Source of the DNA: a virus
Strand: one strand, 5' to 3'
Virus record (IMG/VR): IMGVR_UViG_3300025141_000265
Span: 1 to 39,455 of that record
DNA: 39,455 bases
Shown here: in pieces, positions 1 through 7,894 of the stretch
Layout of the letters: every line of letters begins with the position of its first letter
Position numbering within the stretch: position 1 is the first letter of the stretch
Notes under the pieces: model-generated
Seen by the model: only the letters and a program-made list of their open reading frames with translations
Told to the model about the DNA's origin: nothing
Databases searched by the model: none
Translations under genes and position numbers: made by a program

Positions 1-421
1 TAAGCCCTGTTTGGTTCTGCGCTAGCAGAATAAGGTGCCGCCGGCGCCGCAAGAGCCCTTGCACCTTCTTGCTGTCATTTTCATCTTCTACAGTTGCGCC
101 TGACGCTGCTGCAGCTTTAGCGGAGCGCGCGCGCTTCTTGTCGGCCATGGCTGCTTCATATTCTTCTCGCCATTCTTCAATAGACGGAATGAAGTAAGCC
201 TCGACGCCGAAAATCGGTTTAAAGTCTTTCCCCTCTGCCTGCATCTTCTTGGCATGCAGAACCTGCCCCGCTAGTCCGTTCATGTTTCCATGGTCCGTGA
301 GCGCTAACGCATCGCTCCCGTTCTCAAAAGCAAAGTCCATATGAGCATCGGGGTACCCGATTGCATCAAAGATAGATCCTGCCACACTGTGGGCGTGAAG
401 CCCTACGAATTTAATCGTCAT
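1..421 (-). CDS. dnaE: DNA polymerase III alpha subunit (DnaE-type), N-terminal part, cut by window edge
   Basis: This is the first 140 residues of a C-family replicative DNA polymerase; the 3' part lies beyond the left edge. The visible part is the PHP domain. It begins FVGLHAHS, with an intact His-x-His metal motif at residues 9-11, followed by ALTDHGNM (40-47), KPIFGVEAY (68-76) and HLILLAQN near the end, all in the family's order and spacing. E. coli DnaE has lost the first His of HxH; keeping both suggests a metal-binding PHP domain, possibly a proofreading exonuclease (inference). A lysine/alanine-rich insert (about residues 92-123) separates the last two motifs. The ATG at 421 overlaps the end of the upstream gene by 11 bases, so translation is probably coupled. 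Together with the family A polymerase at 11.1-12.3 kb the phage carries two unrelated polymerases. Confidence 0.85.
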   Translation of the reverse strand, partial: MTIKFVGLHAHSVAGSIFDAIGYPDAHMDFAFENGSDALALTDHGNMNGLAGQVLHAKKMQAEGKDFKPIFGVEAYFIPSIEEWREEYEAAMADKKRARSAKAAAASGATVEDENDSKKVQGLLRRRRHLILLAQNQTGL

Positions 422-1313
422 CTATTTCTCCCTCTCTATATGGTAATTTAACATGTGTGTGCGCCTTTGTCAAGCTATTTGTCGGCTTTTGTATGAAGTT
501 TTCTGAACCCATAAAAGCTTGATATTCCTCCCACTGTGCGATATCATAATGCCAGTCAATTGTTTCTTTATGGGCATTTTTTTCAGACACCTTCTCGAAG
601 ACTGTGGCTAAATCAAAGTTCCGGGCAGACCAGCGTTCTGCCAAGGGCAGCTTTTGAGTGGGGTACTTTTCGTGAGGCTCAGGATTTATATATTCCCGAG
701 TTGTAATTTTATTAACATGGCGACGGCATTGAATAAAGTCCTCTCCCAACATCGTAAACGCTAAAGGCTTATTATCCTTTATAGTTTTGCCCTCGTGCAT
801 CAAAAAAAAGTTATTTTCAAAATCTGAAATTTTGGGCCGCAAATTTTTTAGGGCATATACGTTATAGGCGCTCATGGGAAAGGCCACAAAATACTTCTGG
901 GGCACCATCCAATGGGAAATAATATTGGCTACGCGCCATGCGGAGTTGATTCCATAAAGCACTGACCATCCGTAGGAATCCCGGCGGTCGCGATCTTTCG
1001 GGTGAACAGGGACATAATAGATTGGAATCTCTTTGCGATTTTCACTGGGATACATTTCATGTTGGCGACAATAGTGAACAGGATCGTATGTCCATTCACC
1101 CACTACTTTTTTGACGATGGGCGCAAGGTCATCATTAGCCACAATCCATATGGTTTGACATCCTGCCATCGCACACTCAAAGACAGCTTTTTGGATGGCA
1201 GTAAAGCCAGGATCCACGGGTAGCAGACAATCGGACACCGGCAATCCTAACTCGGTGCTCAAGTTGGCTAAGGGGATGATCCCGGCTACATGAAGATGTC
1301 TACCATTACTCAT
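411..1313 (-). CDS. Nucleotidyltransferase-like protein (GT-A/sugar nucleotidyltransferase fold suspected)
   Basis: A 300-residue protein. Its N-terminal third looks like a nucleotidyltransferase Rossmann-type fold: AGIIPLA near the start, then VDPGFTAIQKAVFECAMAG, QTIWIVANDD, and later YFVAFPMSAYNVY and FFLMHEGKTI. These resemble the way NTP-sugar transferases lay out the nucleotide-binding sheet, but the usual GxGxRxxPxTxxxPK signature is absent, so activity is uncertain. I chose ATG 1313 because it overlaps the upstream stop as ATGA and follows an AGAGAG ribosome-binding sequence; an earlier in-frame start at 1346 would add 11 residues inside the upstream gene. It lies between an unknown gene and dnaE. 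A role in modifying nucleotides, DNA or a glycan is conceivable; none is shown. Confidence 0.6.
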   Translation of the reverse strand: MSNGRHLHVAGIIPLANLSTELGLPVSDCLLPVDPGFTAIQKAVFECAMAGCQTIWIVANDDLAPIVKKVVGEWTYDPVHYCRQHEMYPSENRKEIPIYYVPVHPKDRDRRDSYGWSVLYGINSAWRVANIISHWMVPQKYFVAFPMSAYNVYALKNLRPKISDFENNFFLMHEGKTIKDNKPLAFTMLGEDFIQCRRHVNKITTREYINPEPHEKYPTQKLPLAERWSARNFDLATVFEKVSEKNAHKETIDWHYDIAQWEEYQAFMGSENFIQKPTNSLTKAHTHVKLPYREGEIDDD

Positions 1314-2191
1314 AATCTCTCTAGAAGTCGATGGTATCCCACGCAAGCTGCCGGCAAATCTTGAAGCAAATCCTCGTGCGTAACTTGCGGAATCTCGACC
1401 GATGCGAGGGTGGGACGTGGGTGTGTCGGTTTCTTGCTTGTCTCGCGGCCGATGATAGCAGTTCTAAAATTATAATATTTCGGATTACCTGTGGGTGAAT
1501 AGCCATTAAACGGTCCTCTCATTCCTCTATCGCGCATCTCTGCTATCATCTTAAATCTCGCCATGGTTTGAGAATAATCAAAATCCAATAGCTGTTCTTT
1601 GGTGAGCGTAGAGACTACGCAAGCATCCTTGACAGGAGAGTTGCCATCAACGCGATCTGTAGGGTAAAACCACATTTGCTTAGCAAAATTATCTGGCGTT
1701 TCAATGAGATCGATTTCATGCTTGCCTCCGCGATTGAATGCTATCCAATCATAACACATGTAACGGGGGTTCGCAAGTGCTTTTTCTCCTACCAGTCCCA
1801 CACAGTTCAGGTCTCCAAAATAATAAGCTTGTTCAAACTTAACCGACGCAATTTTCGAATACTCGTTCGCACAAATCAGATTCTCCCCATTGTGGCGTAT
1901 GCTCTCACACAGATTACTCAAGGGGGCCCGGCCAGAAAGGGCTATTAAAAACATGAGGCGATCCCAGATGAGGGCCTCAGAGGCTCCAACCTTAATATTT
2001 CCCTTGTGAGTGATAAGCTCGCGAGCCTCGCTCTCTAAGTGCAAGGGGGAAAGATCCAGTTCACTATCACAGTAGTCAAAGCGAAAAGGCCGTTGGGGTC
2101 GGGTGTAGAAAATGGGCAATTTATTAGTGAACGCATATAAAACTGCAGTTAAATTGCTCCCGATTACTATTTCTTCATATTCATGAATCAT
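1310..2191 (-). CDS. Protein of unknown function paired with the nucleotidyltransferase-like gene
   Basis: About 293 residues from ATG 2191. Not recognised. The start YEEIVIGSNLTAVLYAF resembles the first strand and glycine turn of a dinucleotide-binding fold (compare VIGSGxxG of flavoproteins), but it lacks a full GxGxxG and no second FAD or NAD motif is visible. The rest is a mixed globular protein with no signal peptide or membrane segment. It ends in an ATGA overlap with the next gene and itself overlaps the endolysin stop by 11 bases (ATGATTCATGA), so the three are probably co-translated. A GTG at 2224, preceded by an AGGAAGAGA-like ribosome site, would add 11 residues and cannot be excluded; I prefer the ATG because the predicted first beta strand then lies at the N-terminus. 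Confidence 0.6.
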   Translation of the reverse strand: MIHEYEEIVIGSNLTAVLYAFTNKLPIFYTRPQRPFRFDYCDSELDLSPLHLESEARELITHKGNIKVGASEALIWDRLMFLIALSGRAPLSNLCESIRHNGENLICANEYSKIASVKFEQAYYFGDLNCVGLVGEKALANPRYMCYDWIAFNRGGKHEIDLIETPDNFAKQMWFYPTDRVDGNSPVKDACVVSTLTKEQLLDFDYSQTMARFKMIAEMRDRGMRGPFNGYSPTGNPKYYNFRTAIIGRETSKKPTHPRPTLASVEIPQVTHEDLLQDLPAACVGYHRLLERL

Positions 2192-3137
2192 CTTCGCAGA
2201 CGTCGCTAGCCTGACTGTAGCCACTCTCTTCCTCTTCTTCTACTTCTTCGAGCAGGGATTTGATATCTAAACCCGCACAATCAATCTTATTTTTGGAAAC
2301 GTGATAATGACTTACAAACCCTTTAAAATCTCCGTACTTAACTTCTTGAGCGTAATGAGTATCAGTATTGCCAAATTGATTCAGGGGCGCCTGATAGGGT
2401 AGGCCTAGGCCAGTGTGGATCGCTTTCCATAACTGTTTGAGGGCGCGGAGTTGAACTGGGTAGAAACCCAAAAAGTCATCAAGGTCTTCTCCGTGACACC
2501 GGATGTTTGTCATCAGGGGCCGTTCGCCATGGCCATTGCGTATATACCATTCTTGATACTTGGGATAATAAGCATTGGAAATCTCCACCCCTACCGATGC
2601 ACGATTAGCCCGTTCGCTGCCAGCGTGCCAGCAGCCATGCTGCATATCAATCGTCTGGTAAATGGTGCCATCATTATCAATAAGAAAGTGCACTGAAATT
2701 CCCCGGTTATCTAAAACCTTTTGGCAGGCGGATGAATTCAAGCACACGTCCCAGTGGTTTACAAAATAACGAATGGAGCGCGCGGGGCGGCCTGTATAGT
2801 CGTAGTGAGTGCCGGCATTAGCCTTGAGGCCTCCCTTCTCGGACCAGAGCACTACCTTATCCCATTCGATAGGAATAAAATTCCCATTGTATACAATATA
2901 GTTAGAATAGGTAGGATCTTCCGGTTTGTGTTCGTCGATATCGGCTTGCCGTTCGGTCCAGACACGACGAAAAGTCATGGGACCTACTAGTCCATCCGCC
3001 GAGAGGCCGCGGCCACGCTGCCACTTTTTAACTGCTCTTACTAATTTGTCGTCAAAATATTTCTCACCGAACCAACTGGGATCCCATCCCAAATTAGCAG
3101 CGGACGACTGATTATAAAAGTTTTTATCGATTGGCAT
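2181..3137 (-). CDS. Endolysin: N-acetylmuramoyl-L-alanine amidase with peptidoglycan-binding domain
   Basis: Predicted lysis enzyme that cuts the amide bond between MurNAc and the stem peptide. Residues about 25-62 (FDDKLVRAVKKWQRGRGL, then SADGLVGPMTFRRVW) form a PG_binding_1 domain. Residues about 120-290 form an Amidase_2 domain, with probable zinc ligands H128 (FVNHWD), H277 (VSHYHVS) and C287 (KIDCAG), and the typical WHAG and VGVEISN segments between. There is no signal peptide, so a holin or similar export is expected; none was recognised in the window. The last 25 residues are very acidic (EEVEEEEE), an unusual tail. The ATG at 3137 lies 16 bases after the co-chaperonin stop and is preceded by ACAGGAAAA. 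Confidence 0.88.
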   Translation of the reverse strand: MPIDKNFYNQSSAANLGWDPSWFGEKYFDDKLVRAVKKWQRGRGLSADGLVGPMTFRRVWTERQADIDEHKPEDPTYSNYIVYNGNFIPIEWDKVVLWSEKGGLKANAGTHYDYTGRPARSIRYFVNHWDVCLNSSACQKVLDNRGISVHFLIDNDGTIYQTIDMQHGCWHAGSERANRASVGVEISNAYYPKYQEWYIRNGHGERPLMTNIRCHGEDLDDFLGFYPVQLRALKQLWKAIHTGLGLPYQAPLNQFGNTDTHYAQEVKYGDFKGFVSHYHVSKNKIDCAGLDIKSLLEEVEEEEESGYSQASDVCEDDS

Positions 3138-3153
3138 ACCATGTGTTTTCCTG

Positions 3154-3432
3154 TCATTTTGTTAAGAGAGCTATAACATAATTATCTTGTATCACAGTAA
3201 GTAGTTCGTTGCCCACCTTAATTTCTTCTATCATAGTATGATCAATAATGGCTGTGCAGCCTTCTGACAGCCGTTCAGCAAACCTCACGTCGGGCGCCCA
3301 GCTTTGAATTTGAACTTGTCGATATCTTTCTTCCTGGGGCTTGAAGTCGGTGGGGAGGAGAATGGTTGTCTCCTCCGGGTTGACTGTGGGCGCTACCACT
3401 ACTTCGATATATCGATTTACGGGTTGTATCAC
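3154..3432 (-). CDS. GroES-like co-chaperonin (T4 gp31 type)
   Basis: A 92-residue protein of GroES length and layout. It opens with INRYIEVVV-type strand VNRYIEVVVAP, has a central mobile-loop-like stretch (EETTILLPTDFKPQEERY), and ends GNELLTVIQDNYVIALL, matching the GroES end that closes with a D-I-L-A-I/V strand. Phage co-chaperonins such as T4 gp31 replace host GroES on host GroEL to fold the large gp23-type capsid protein, and such a capsid protein is encoded here at 29.7 kb. No groEL gene is seen. Translation starts at GTG 3432, four bases after a GGAGG site that lies next to the reductase stop codon. Assignment is by pattern and length, not by strong motif identity. Confidence 0.72.
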   Translation of the reverse strand: MIQPVNRYIEVVVAPTVNPEETTILLPTDFKPQEERYRQVQIQSWAPDVRFAERLSEGCTAIIDHTMIEEIKVGNELLTVIQDNYVIALLTK

Positions 3433-3443
3433 ATATCCTCCAA

Positions 3444-5408
3444 TTAAATTTCACATGTGTCGTTGGTACAAAATTTCGTACCGCTCCCTCCCTCAGTATC
3501 CATTCTCTGAAGAGGGTTAATCTTTGCACTCATGGCTTCATATTCTTTCTTAGTAATCGCTTCATAGGGTGCTTGTTTGTATCCGGTTTCGCTATACTTC
3601 AGAAAGGAAACGGCCTTTAAGCGCGTTTCGTACATTTCTAAGGCATCTTTAAGTTGAGGGGCTTCTTCGTCGTTAAAGGTGACGGTGACAGAAACGGAGT
3701 TGTCGGCCCAATAATGCTGGTATTGAGCAGCGATCTCTAGTTGTTCCCACATTGTAACATGTTTTTTACTCTTGGTAAAGTACGGTTCATGTACGGGAAA
3801 CTCTACTACCATGGTATTAGGAGAGTATGCGTCCTCTTCAATCGTATAGCCTGCCTCCTGGAGCCTAGCCAACACCGTAGAGGTGTGAGAAAAGCGGATG
3901 CGTCTAATATAATATTCACTCTCGGGGAAATGAATACCCGGAGTGGAACCATTGAGAAGTGAGACGGTACCAGAAGGTTTAATAGAAGTGGTGCGAATAG
4001 ATTTGGGAATGCAAAGCCAGTTGGAATATTCTTCGTCCAATTGCTCCACGTATTCATAGCCGCGGTCACACCATTGATACATTGCGCGGCGGCCATGCTT
4101 GTTAAAAGCCTGTACTACACCTGATTGGGAAAGCCCAATGCGCCGGTTCTTCAACATCTTTGCATTAGTCTCTGGCCAATGGGTGTTGGATAAAGTAATG
4201 GTCTTGCCGTATAAATATGCAATCTTTAATGTACGCAAGTAATCTTCTATGTTATCATGCATGGCGGGAAAAGTTTCTACTAGACAGCAGAGTTCCGCGT
4301 CTTCCAATTGCTGTTCAACGCAAGGATTAAATCCAGCTACATTAATATCATCTAGGCGCTCTCCATCTTTGAAGCGGCCGCGGGTGCGCGCATTGTTCAG
4401 CCAGATGTAACCGGGTTCTCCATTGGCTTGAGATTGTGCAGCGTGCCATTCATAATCCATTCCTACTACGGCATGGAAAGAGTTGTTGGAGCCCCATCGG
4501 TGATGATAGAGCTTCTCTTGATCGTTTTTCATCTCCAAGTATAATCTATCATCGTGGCGGCCCATAGCCAAGGCTGCAGACCGACGAACATTCCCCGATA
4601 CGACACACCGACCAATAAGGTTTTCGGTATCCACAATATCCACGGAAGTAATAGGCTCTCCAATACGCTCCGTATAGTGAGCAATCAAGCTTGCATGCAG
4701 TTCCTTCAACGGGGCCGCACCACTCGATGTTCCTCCAAAGCCTGCGATGAGGGCGCCTTCGGGGCGGATGGCTGAATAATCAAACTTGGGCACTTTGCCA
4801 CCAAAGAAAAATCCATCAAGAAGAAGGTGGACCGAATCCACCCATCCCTCTCGGGAATCATCAATCACCAGCGTGTCGTTAGTATAGCTGGGTTCGTAGA
4901 TGGTCAATGAGCCTGCGCCTTCGGTGTCGAATCCTACTCCGATGCCGAGCATTAGGGCGTCCATCATCCATGCAAAGAGATAGCCCCCTTTGTTAGACAA
5001 GTCTTTGGTGGATCGAAAAGCACAGTTAAAAAGGCCGGCGGCTGTCTTCTCTTCCACAAACTTGGTGCCCATCATCCACAGGCCGCGCCCCGGAGGGGTC
5101 CATTTAAGATTAAACAAGCGGTCGTAAGCGTCCTTAGCGGTACGCTGGGCTTTGCCATCATTCCACTCTAAGCCTAACAAAAACACATGCTGCTTCTGCA
5201 TATCAAACATTCCCTCGATAACCCGCTTGCACGTCTGCCACCACTCCTCGGAGCCAGAGGCATCAGTATCAAATTCGCTTAGACGACGGGAGTAGGTACG
5301 TTTATATGTAACATAACCAATAGGCCCCCATGGCACTTCTTTATTTTTATAAGGCTCCAGGAATGCATCTGACAATCTAAATCTGCGAATATTAGCGGCT
5401 GTTCTCAT
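3444..5408 (-). CDS. Adenosylcobalamin-dependent ribonucleoside-triphosphate reductase (class II, monomeric)
   Basis: Reduces ribonucleoside triphosphates to dNTPs using a coenzyme B12-generated thiyl radical; supplies precursors for phage DNA synthesis in the cytoplasm. The N-terminus FLEPYKNKEVPWGPIGYVTY followed by RTYSRRL is the hallmark of the Lactobacillus leichmannii RTPR type. NPCVEQQ (361-367) gives the probable thiyl Cys363 and Glu365, with redox partner Cys374 eleven residues on and Cys129 (LFNCAF) earlier. IKPSGTVSLLNGSTPGIHFP is the conserved late loop, and the C-terminal CTNDTC supplies the swinging thiols. At 654 residues it is somewhat shorter than the roughly 740-residue enzyme. 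The ATG at 5408 uses an AAGGA site inside the end of the helicase gene. No thioredoxin or class I subunit is present in the window. Confidence 0.92.
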   Translation of the reverse strand: MRTAANIRRFRLSDAFLEPYKNKEVPWGPIGYVTYKRTYSRRLSEFDTDASGSEEWWQTCKRVIEGMFDMQKQHVFLLGLEWNDGKAQRTAKDAYDRLFNLKWTPPGRGLWMMGTKFVEEKTAAGLFNCAFRSTKDLSNKGGYLFAWMMDALMLGIGVGFDTEGAGSLTIYEPSYTNDTLVIDDSREGWVDSVHLLLDGFFFGGKVPKFDYSAIRPEGALIAGFGGTSSGAAPLKELHASLIAHYTERIGEPITSVDIVDTENLIGRCVVSGNVRRSAALAMGRHDDRLYLEMKNDQEKLYHHRWGSNNSFHAVVGMDYEWHAAQSQANGEPGYIWLNNARTRGRFKDGERLDDINVAGFNPCVEQQLEDAELCCLVETFPAMHDNIEDYLRTLKIAYLYGKTITLSNTHWPETNAKMLKNRRIGLSQSGVVQAFNKHGRRAMYQWCDRGYEYVEQLDEEYSNWLCIPKSIRTTSIKPSGTVSLLNGSTPGIHFPESEYYIRRIRFSHTSTVLARLQEAGYTIEEDAYSPNTMVVEFPVHEPYFTKSKKHVTMWEQLEIAAQYQHYWADNSVSVTVTFNDEEAPQLKDALEMYETRLKAVSFLKYSETGYKQAPYEAITKKEYEAMSAKINPLQRMDTEGGSGTKFCTNDTCEI

Positions 5409-5413
5409 TTTCT

Positions 5414-6790
5414 TTATTTCCTTTTTAACTTGGTATATTTCTGACGCAACAATTCTTGTTGCTGTTTGACGCCCAGTGCCACAGGGCTTGTCGCTACTCC
5501 TGTAGCCATTGTTGGCATCTGTGCTTTCGGAAGAATCTGAATCTTGACGTTTGAAGTATCCATAAAGATAGGATAAATAATACCGTCTGGGCCGTTGCGG
5601 TTCTTGGCAATAAAGATTTTCCCTTGGTTGTTCTGCTTGTCTTCAATCGTGCGAGAGATCGAAAAGATAAAGTCAGCGACGAAACACTTGTTAAAGGCTT
5701 CGGAGATCTGCTCCATCGTAATGACTTCGGCGTTAAGACCCGAACGATTAGTCTGTGAAGCTGTCCAAATCGGACACTTATATTCTGTGGAGAGAGCACG
5801 AAGTTCCTCGTAAATTGATTCCAGTTCGTTGCGCTTCTCTTTGCGCACGATGACCGGCTTAAGAAGATCCGCATAGTCTACAATGATAAGTCCGGGTTTA
5901 ATATCTCTTTTGATAAGGCGCGCAAGATGGGAGCGTATAGTATTAGTCGTAGCTGATTTGGTCGGATACTCCTTGACGATCAGCGCGCCATCAAGCTCTT
6001 TGATCTCTTCATAGATATCATCTTTAAAATTACGGATATCAGTGAGCGGATAGCCAGTAATACAGCTATCATAGCGTGTTCCGATGACGGTGTCCTGTAA
6101 CTCTAAGGTATAATGAACGACAGTCTTCCCTTCTTTGATGGCCTGGGATCCTAAATGAACCAAGGCCATTGACTTGCCCGCGCCTGTGGGGGCGATGACC
6201 ACGCCCAACTCACTCTTGCCCAAGCCACCGCCAGTAATGGTGTCAATCTCTTTCCACCCAGTAGTAACCGGAGCACGGTGCTTAAGTTTAAAACGCTCCT
6301 CAAAGTCGGCGAGATAATCATAACCAAAGTTGTTCTCGGAGCCGAGCTTAAGCGCATCATTAATGACAGTAGAGATCTCGTCAAAGGAGCAGTTCTGTAA
6401 AAGCCCTACTGATTTCATCATGGCTTCTTTGAGATTTTGCTTCCGACAAAAATCTAGGGAAGTTTCTTTAATATACTCGATGTCAGACATTTCACGAGTA
6501 TGGATACGAGCAAAATATTCTCGCACTTGATTCTGAAGAACCTCATCTTCTGCGTCCATCTCAGTACGAAGAATCGTGAGCATTGCTTGAACCGATGGGT
6601 GAGTCCCGTACTTGGTTCGATAATCCATGACTTTGGAAACAAATGCTCGTAAATATTCAAGCTCAAGGAACTGCGTATCGAGTACTTCCGTAATCTGATC
6701 CGCGAACGGTCTGTCTTCAAAAATAAGTTGTACTAGTCCCTCTTGGAAGGCTTTCCCGTACCTTCCAAAATTCACATTTTCAGTGAGCAT
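5414..6790 (-). CDS. Replicative DNA helicase, DnaB/T4 gp41 type
   Basis: Hexameric 5'-3' helicase that unwinds DNA at the phage fork. Residues 1-150 are an alpha-helical N-terminal domain; the RecA-like motor follows. TGWKEIDTITGGGLGKSELGVV (177-198) leads into Walker A APTGAGKS (200-207), a catalytic Glu in HYTLELQ (about residue 230), Walker B LIIVDYADLL (301-310), and the ASQTNRSG glutamine motif. The 458-residue length fits gp41/DnaB. No primase domain is fused and no separate primase is in the window. Its ATG follows GAGAGGG, and a sigma70-type promoter (TTGACT, 16 bases, TATACT) lies 27-54 bases upstream. The gene probably heads a helicase-reductase-co-chaperonin-endolysin transcript. 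Confidence 0.92.
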   Translation of the reverse strand: MLTENVNFGRYGKAFQEGLVQLIFEDRPFADQITEVLDTQFLELEYLRAFVSKVMDYRTKYGTHPSVQAMLTILRTEMDAEDEVLQNQVREYFARIHTREMSDIEYIKETSLDFCRKQNLKEAMMKSVGLLQNCSFDEISTVINDALKLGSENNFGYDYLADFEERFKLKHRAPVTTGWKEIDTITGGGLGKSELGVVIAPTGAGKSMALVHLGSQAIKEGKTVVHYTLELQDTVIGTRYDSCITGYPLTDIRNFKDDIYEEIKELDGALIVKEYPTKSATTNTIRSHLARLIKRDIKPGLIIVDYADLLKPVIVRKEKRNELESIYEELRALSTEYKCPIWTASQTNRSGLNAEVITMEQISEAFNKCFVADFIFSISRTIEDKQNNQGKIFIAKNRNGPDGIIYPIFMDTSNVKIQILPKAQMPTMATGVATSPVALGVKQQQELLRQKYTKLKRK

Positions 6791-6816
6791 CCATTCCCTC
6801 TCGATAGTGTATTATA

Positions 6817-6844
6817 AGTATAACTGATTGACTGCTAAAGTCAA
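6817..6844 (-). promoter_or_regulatory. Sigma70-type promoter before helicase gene
   Basis: On the minus strand TTGACT (6844-6839) and TATACT (6822-6817) are separated by 16 bases. It lies in the 61-base gap between the exonuclease and helicase genes, the only sizeable gap here. A second AT-rich box, TATAAT, overlaps downstream. Predicted read by host RNA polymerase, hence early or middle. Confidence 0.7.
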
Positions 6845-6851
6845 ATCAATT

Positions 6852-7832
6852 TTAAAATATTTCTTTATTGATGTCAACACAGTCCTTGTTAATCTTGTTT
6901 AAGTTCTCCTTAAGAACCTCCCAATTTAACTCCCCGAATCCATCAGCCCGCATCATCCCAATGATCTCGGTTTTATTAAATTCGCACTCAAAGTTTTCAA
7001 TAGTGTGTTGAACGTGTTGTTTAGATTGTACTGACATCTGCGGAGCATATAATTGCATCATCTTATAGTTGTGTTCGATGAGGCTTTGGTTGTCGCTGAT
7101 GTTAGTAAAAAATTTAAGCTTGGCTTTACTCTTGCCACAATATTCCACCACTTCATCAATGGTGTAGGATTTGCTGTCCTTCAAAAAGTTTAATCTTTTA
7201 CTGACTGTCGCCAACCCGGCGCCTTGGATGCCGGGCAGGTTGTCCGATGCATCGCCGGCAATGGCGCGAGCGAGAGCCATGTTGGTGGGATGGATGCCGG
7301 TCTGCTCAATGATACGTGATTTGTTAAGTAGCTCGTTCTTAGTAGGACGAAGCAATACTGTTTCATCATCGCATAGCTGCATAAAGTCCCGATCATTAGA
7401 AATAATAATCTTCTGCCATCCCTTGTAGTGATGCATATGTGTAAGGTGCGCGATCACATCATCAGCCTCGATCTCTGGGATCATAAACTGGACGATGGGC
7501 ATTTGATTGAAGTACTCAATAACGCGGCTCTGTTGCCACATCTTGTTGTACAACTCTTCATCATCCGTCAGATTATGAAACGCTCGATTTAACCTAATCG
7601 GCTTTCGTCCCGCTTTATAATTTTTATCCGCGCTCTTCCGCTTTTTCGATCCGTTAGGTCCATCCCACACAATCACAATTTGATCCGGTTTAGTCTCTCG
7701 CACATGCCGCTGCAAGATTTTAATGAACCCTTTGATCCCTCCAATGGGATCCCCATTAGTGGATATACTTGGGTCTACGATGTATGCTCTCAAATAGGCA
7801 TTCAACGCGTCAATAATCAATACTCTCTTCAT
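6852..7832 (-). CDS. 5'-3' exonuclease / flap nuclease (Pol I N-terminal domain, T4 Rnh family)
   Basis: Removes RNA primers and 5' flaps during lagging-strand synthesis. The 326-residue protein starts MKRVLIIDALNAYLRAY with the first metal aspartate (D8), then IVIVWDGPNGSKKR, the EIEADDVIA acidic cluster, SNDRDFMQL, and AIAGDASDNLPGIQGAG, which combines acidic metal ligands with the helix-hairpin-helix DNA clamp. This order and spacing is typical of phage stand-alone exonucleases. It complements the family A polymerase, which lacks any such domain. The ATG at 7832 follows a strong AGGAGGGG site, and a near-consensus sigma70 promoter lies just upstream. Confidence 0.92.
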   Translation of the reverse strand: MKRVLIIDALNAYLRAYIVDPSISTNGDPIGGIKGFIKILQRHVRETKPDQIVIVWDGPNGSKKRKSADKNYKAGRKPIRLNRAFHNLTDDEELYNKMWQQSRVIEYFNQMPIVQFMIPEIEADDVIAHLTHMHHYKGWQKIIISNDRDFMQLCDDETVLLRPTKNELLNKSRIIEQTGIHPTNMALARAIAGDASDNLPGIQGAGLATVSKRLNFLKDSKSYTIDEVVEYCGKSKAKLKFFTNISDNQSLIEHNYKMMQLYAPQMSVQSKQHVQHTIENFECEFNKTEIIGMMRADGFGELNWEVLKENLNKINKDCVDINKEIF

Positions 7833-7857
7833 AAAAGAAGCCCCTCCTGTTATTTAT

Positions 7858-7886
7858 AATATAACACAAGGGGCGTTCAATGTCAA
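7858..7886 (-). promoter_or_regulatory. Sigma70-type promoter before exonuclease gene
   Basis: TTGACA (7886-7881), a 17-base spacer, and TATATT (7863-7858) on the minus strand, a near-consensus host promoter. The leader then carries AGGAGGGG before the ATG. TATAAATA (7858-7851) overlaps the end of the -10 box and could suggest a T4-like late promoter, but the strong -35 favours sigma70 use. Confidence 0.75.
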
Positions 7887-7894
7887 GCAGTTTT

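Noticed and set aside
1314-1346. Upstream start for the nucleotidyltransferase-like gene
   Set aside because: The ATGA overlap and AGAGAG site support ATG 1313; the extension has no such support.
5494-5874. 126-residue minus-strand frame inside the helicase gene
   Set aside because: Arg/Ser/Leu-rich shadow of the helicase, whose motifs are in the other frame.
7851-7858. Perfect TATAAATA (minus strand), the T4 late promoter box, before the exonuclease gene
   Set aside because: It overlaps a strong sigma70 promoter with TTGACA at correct spacing and stands in the replication block; the late-type genes have a different element.
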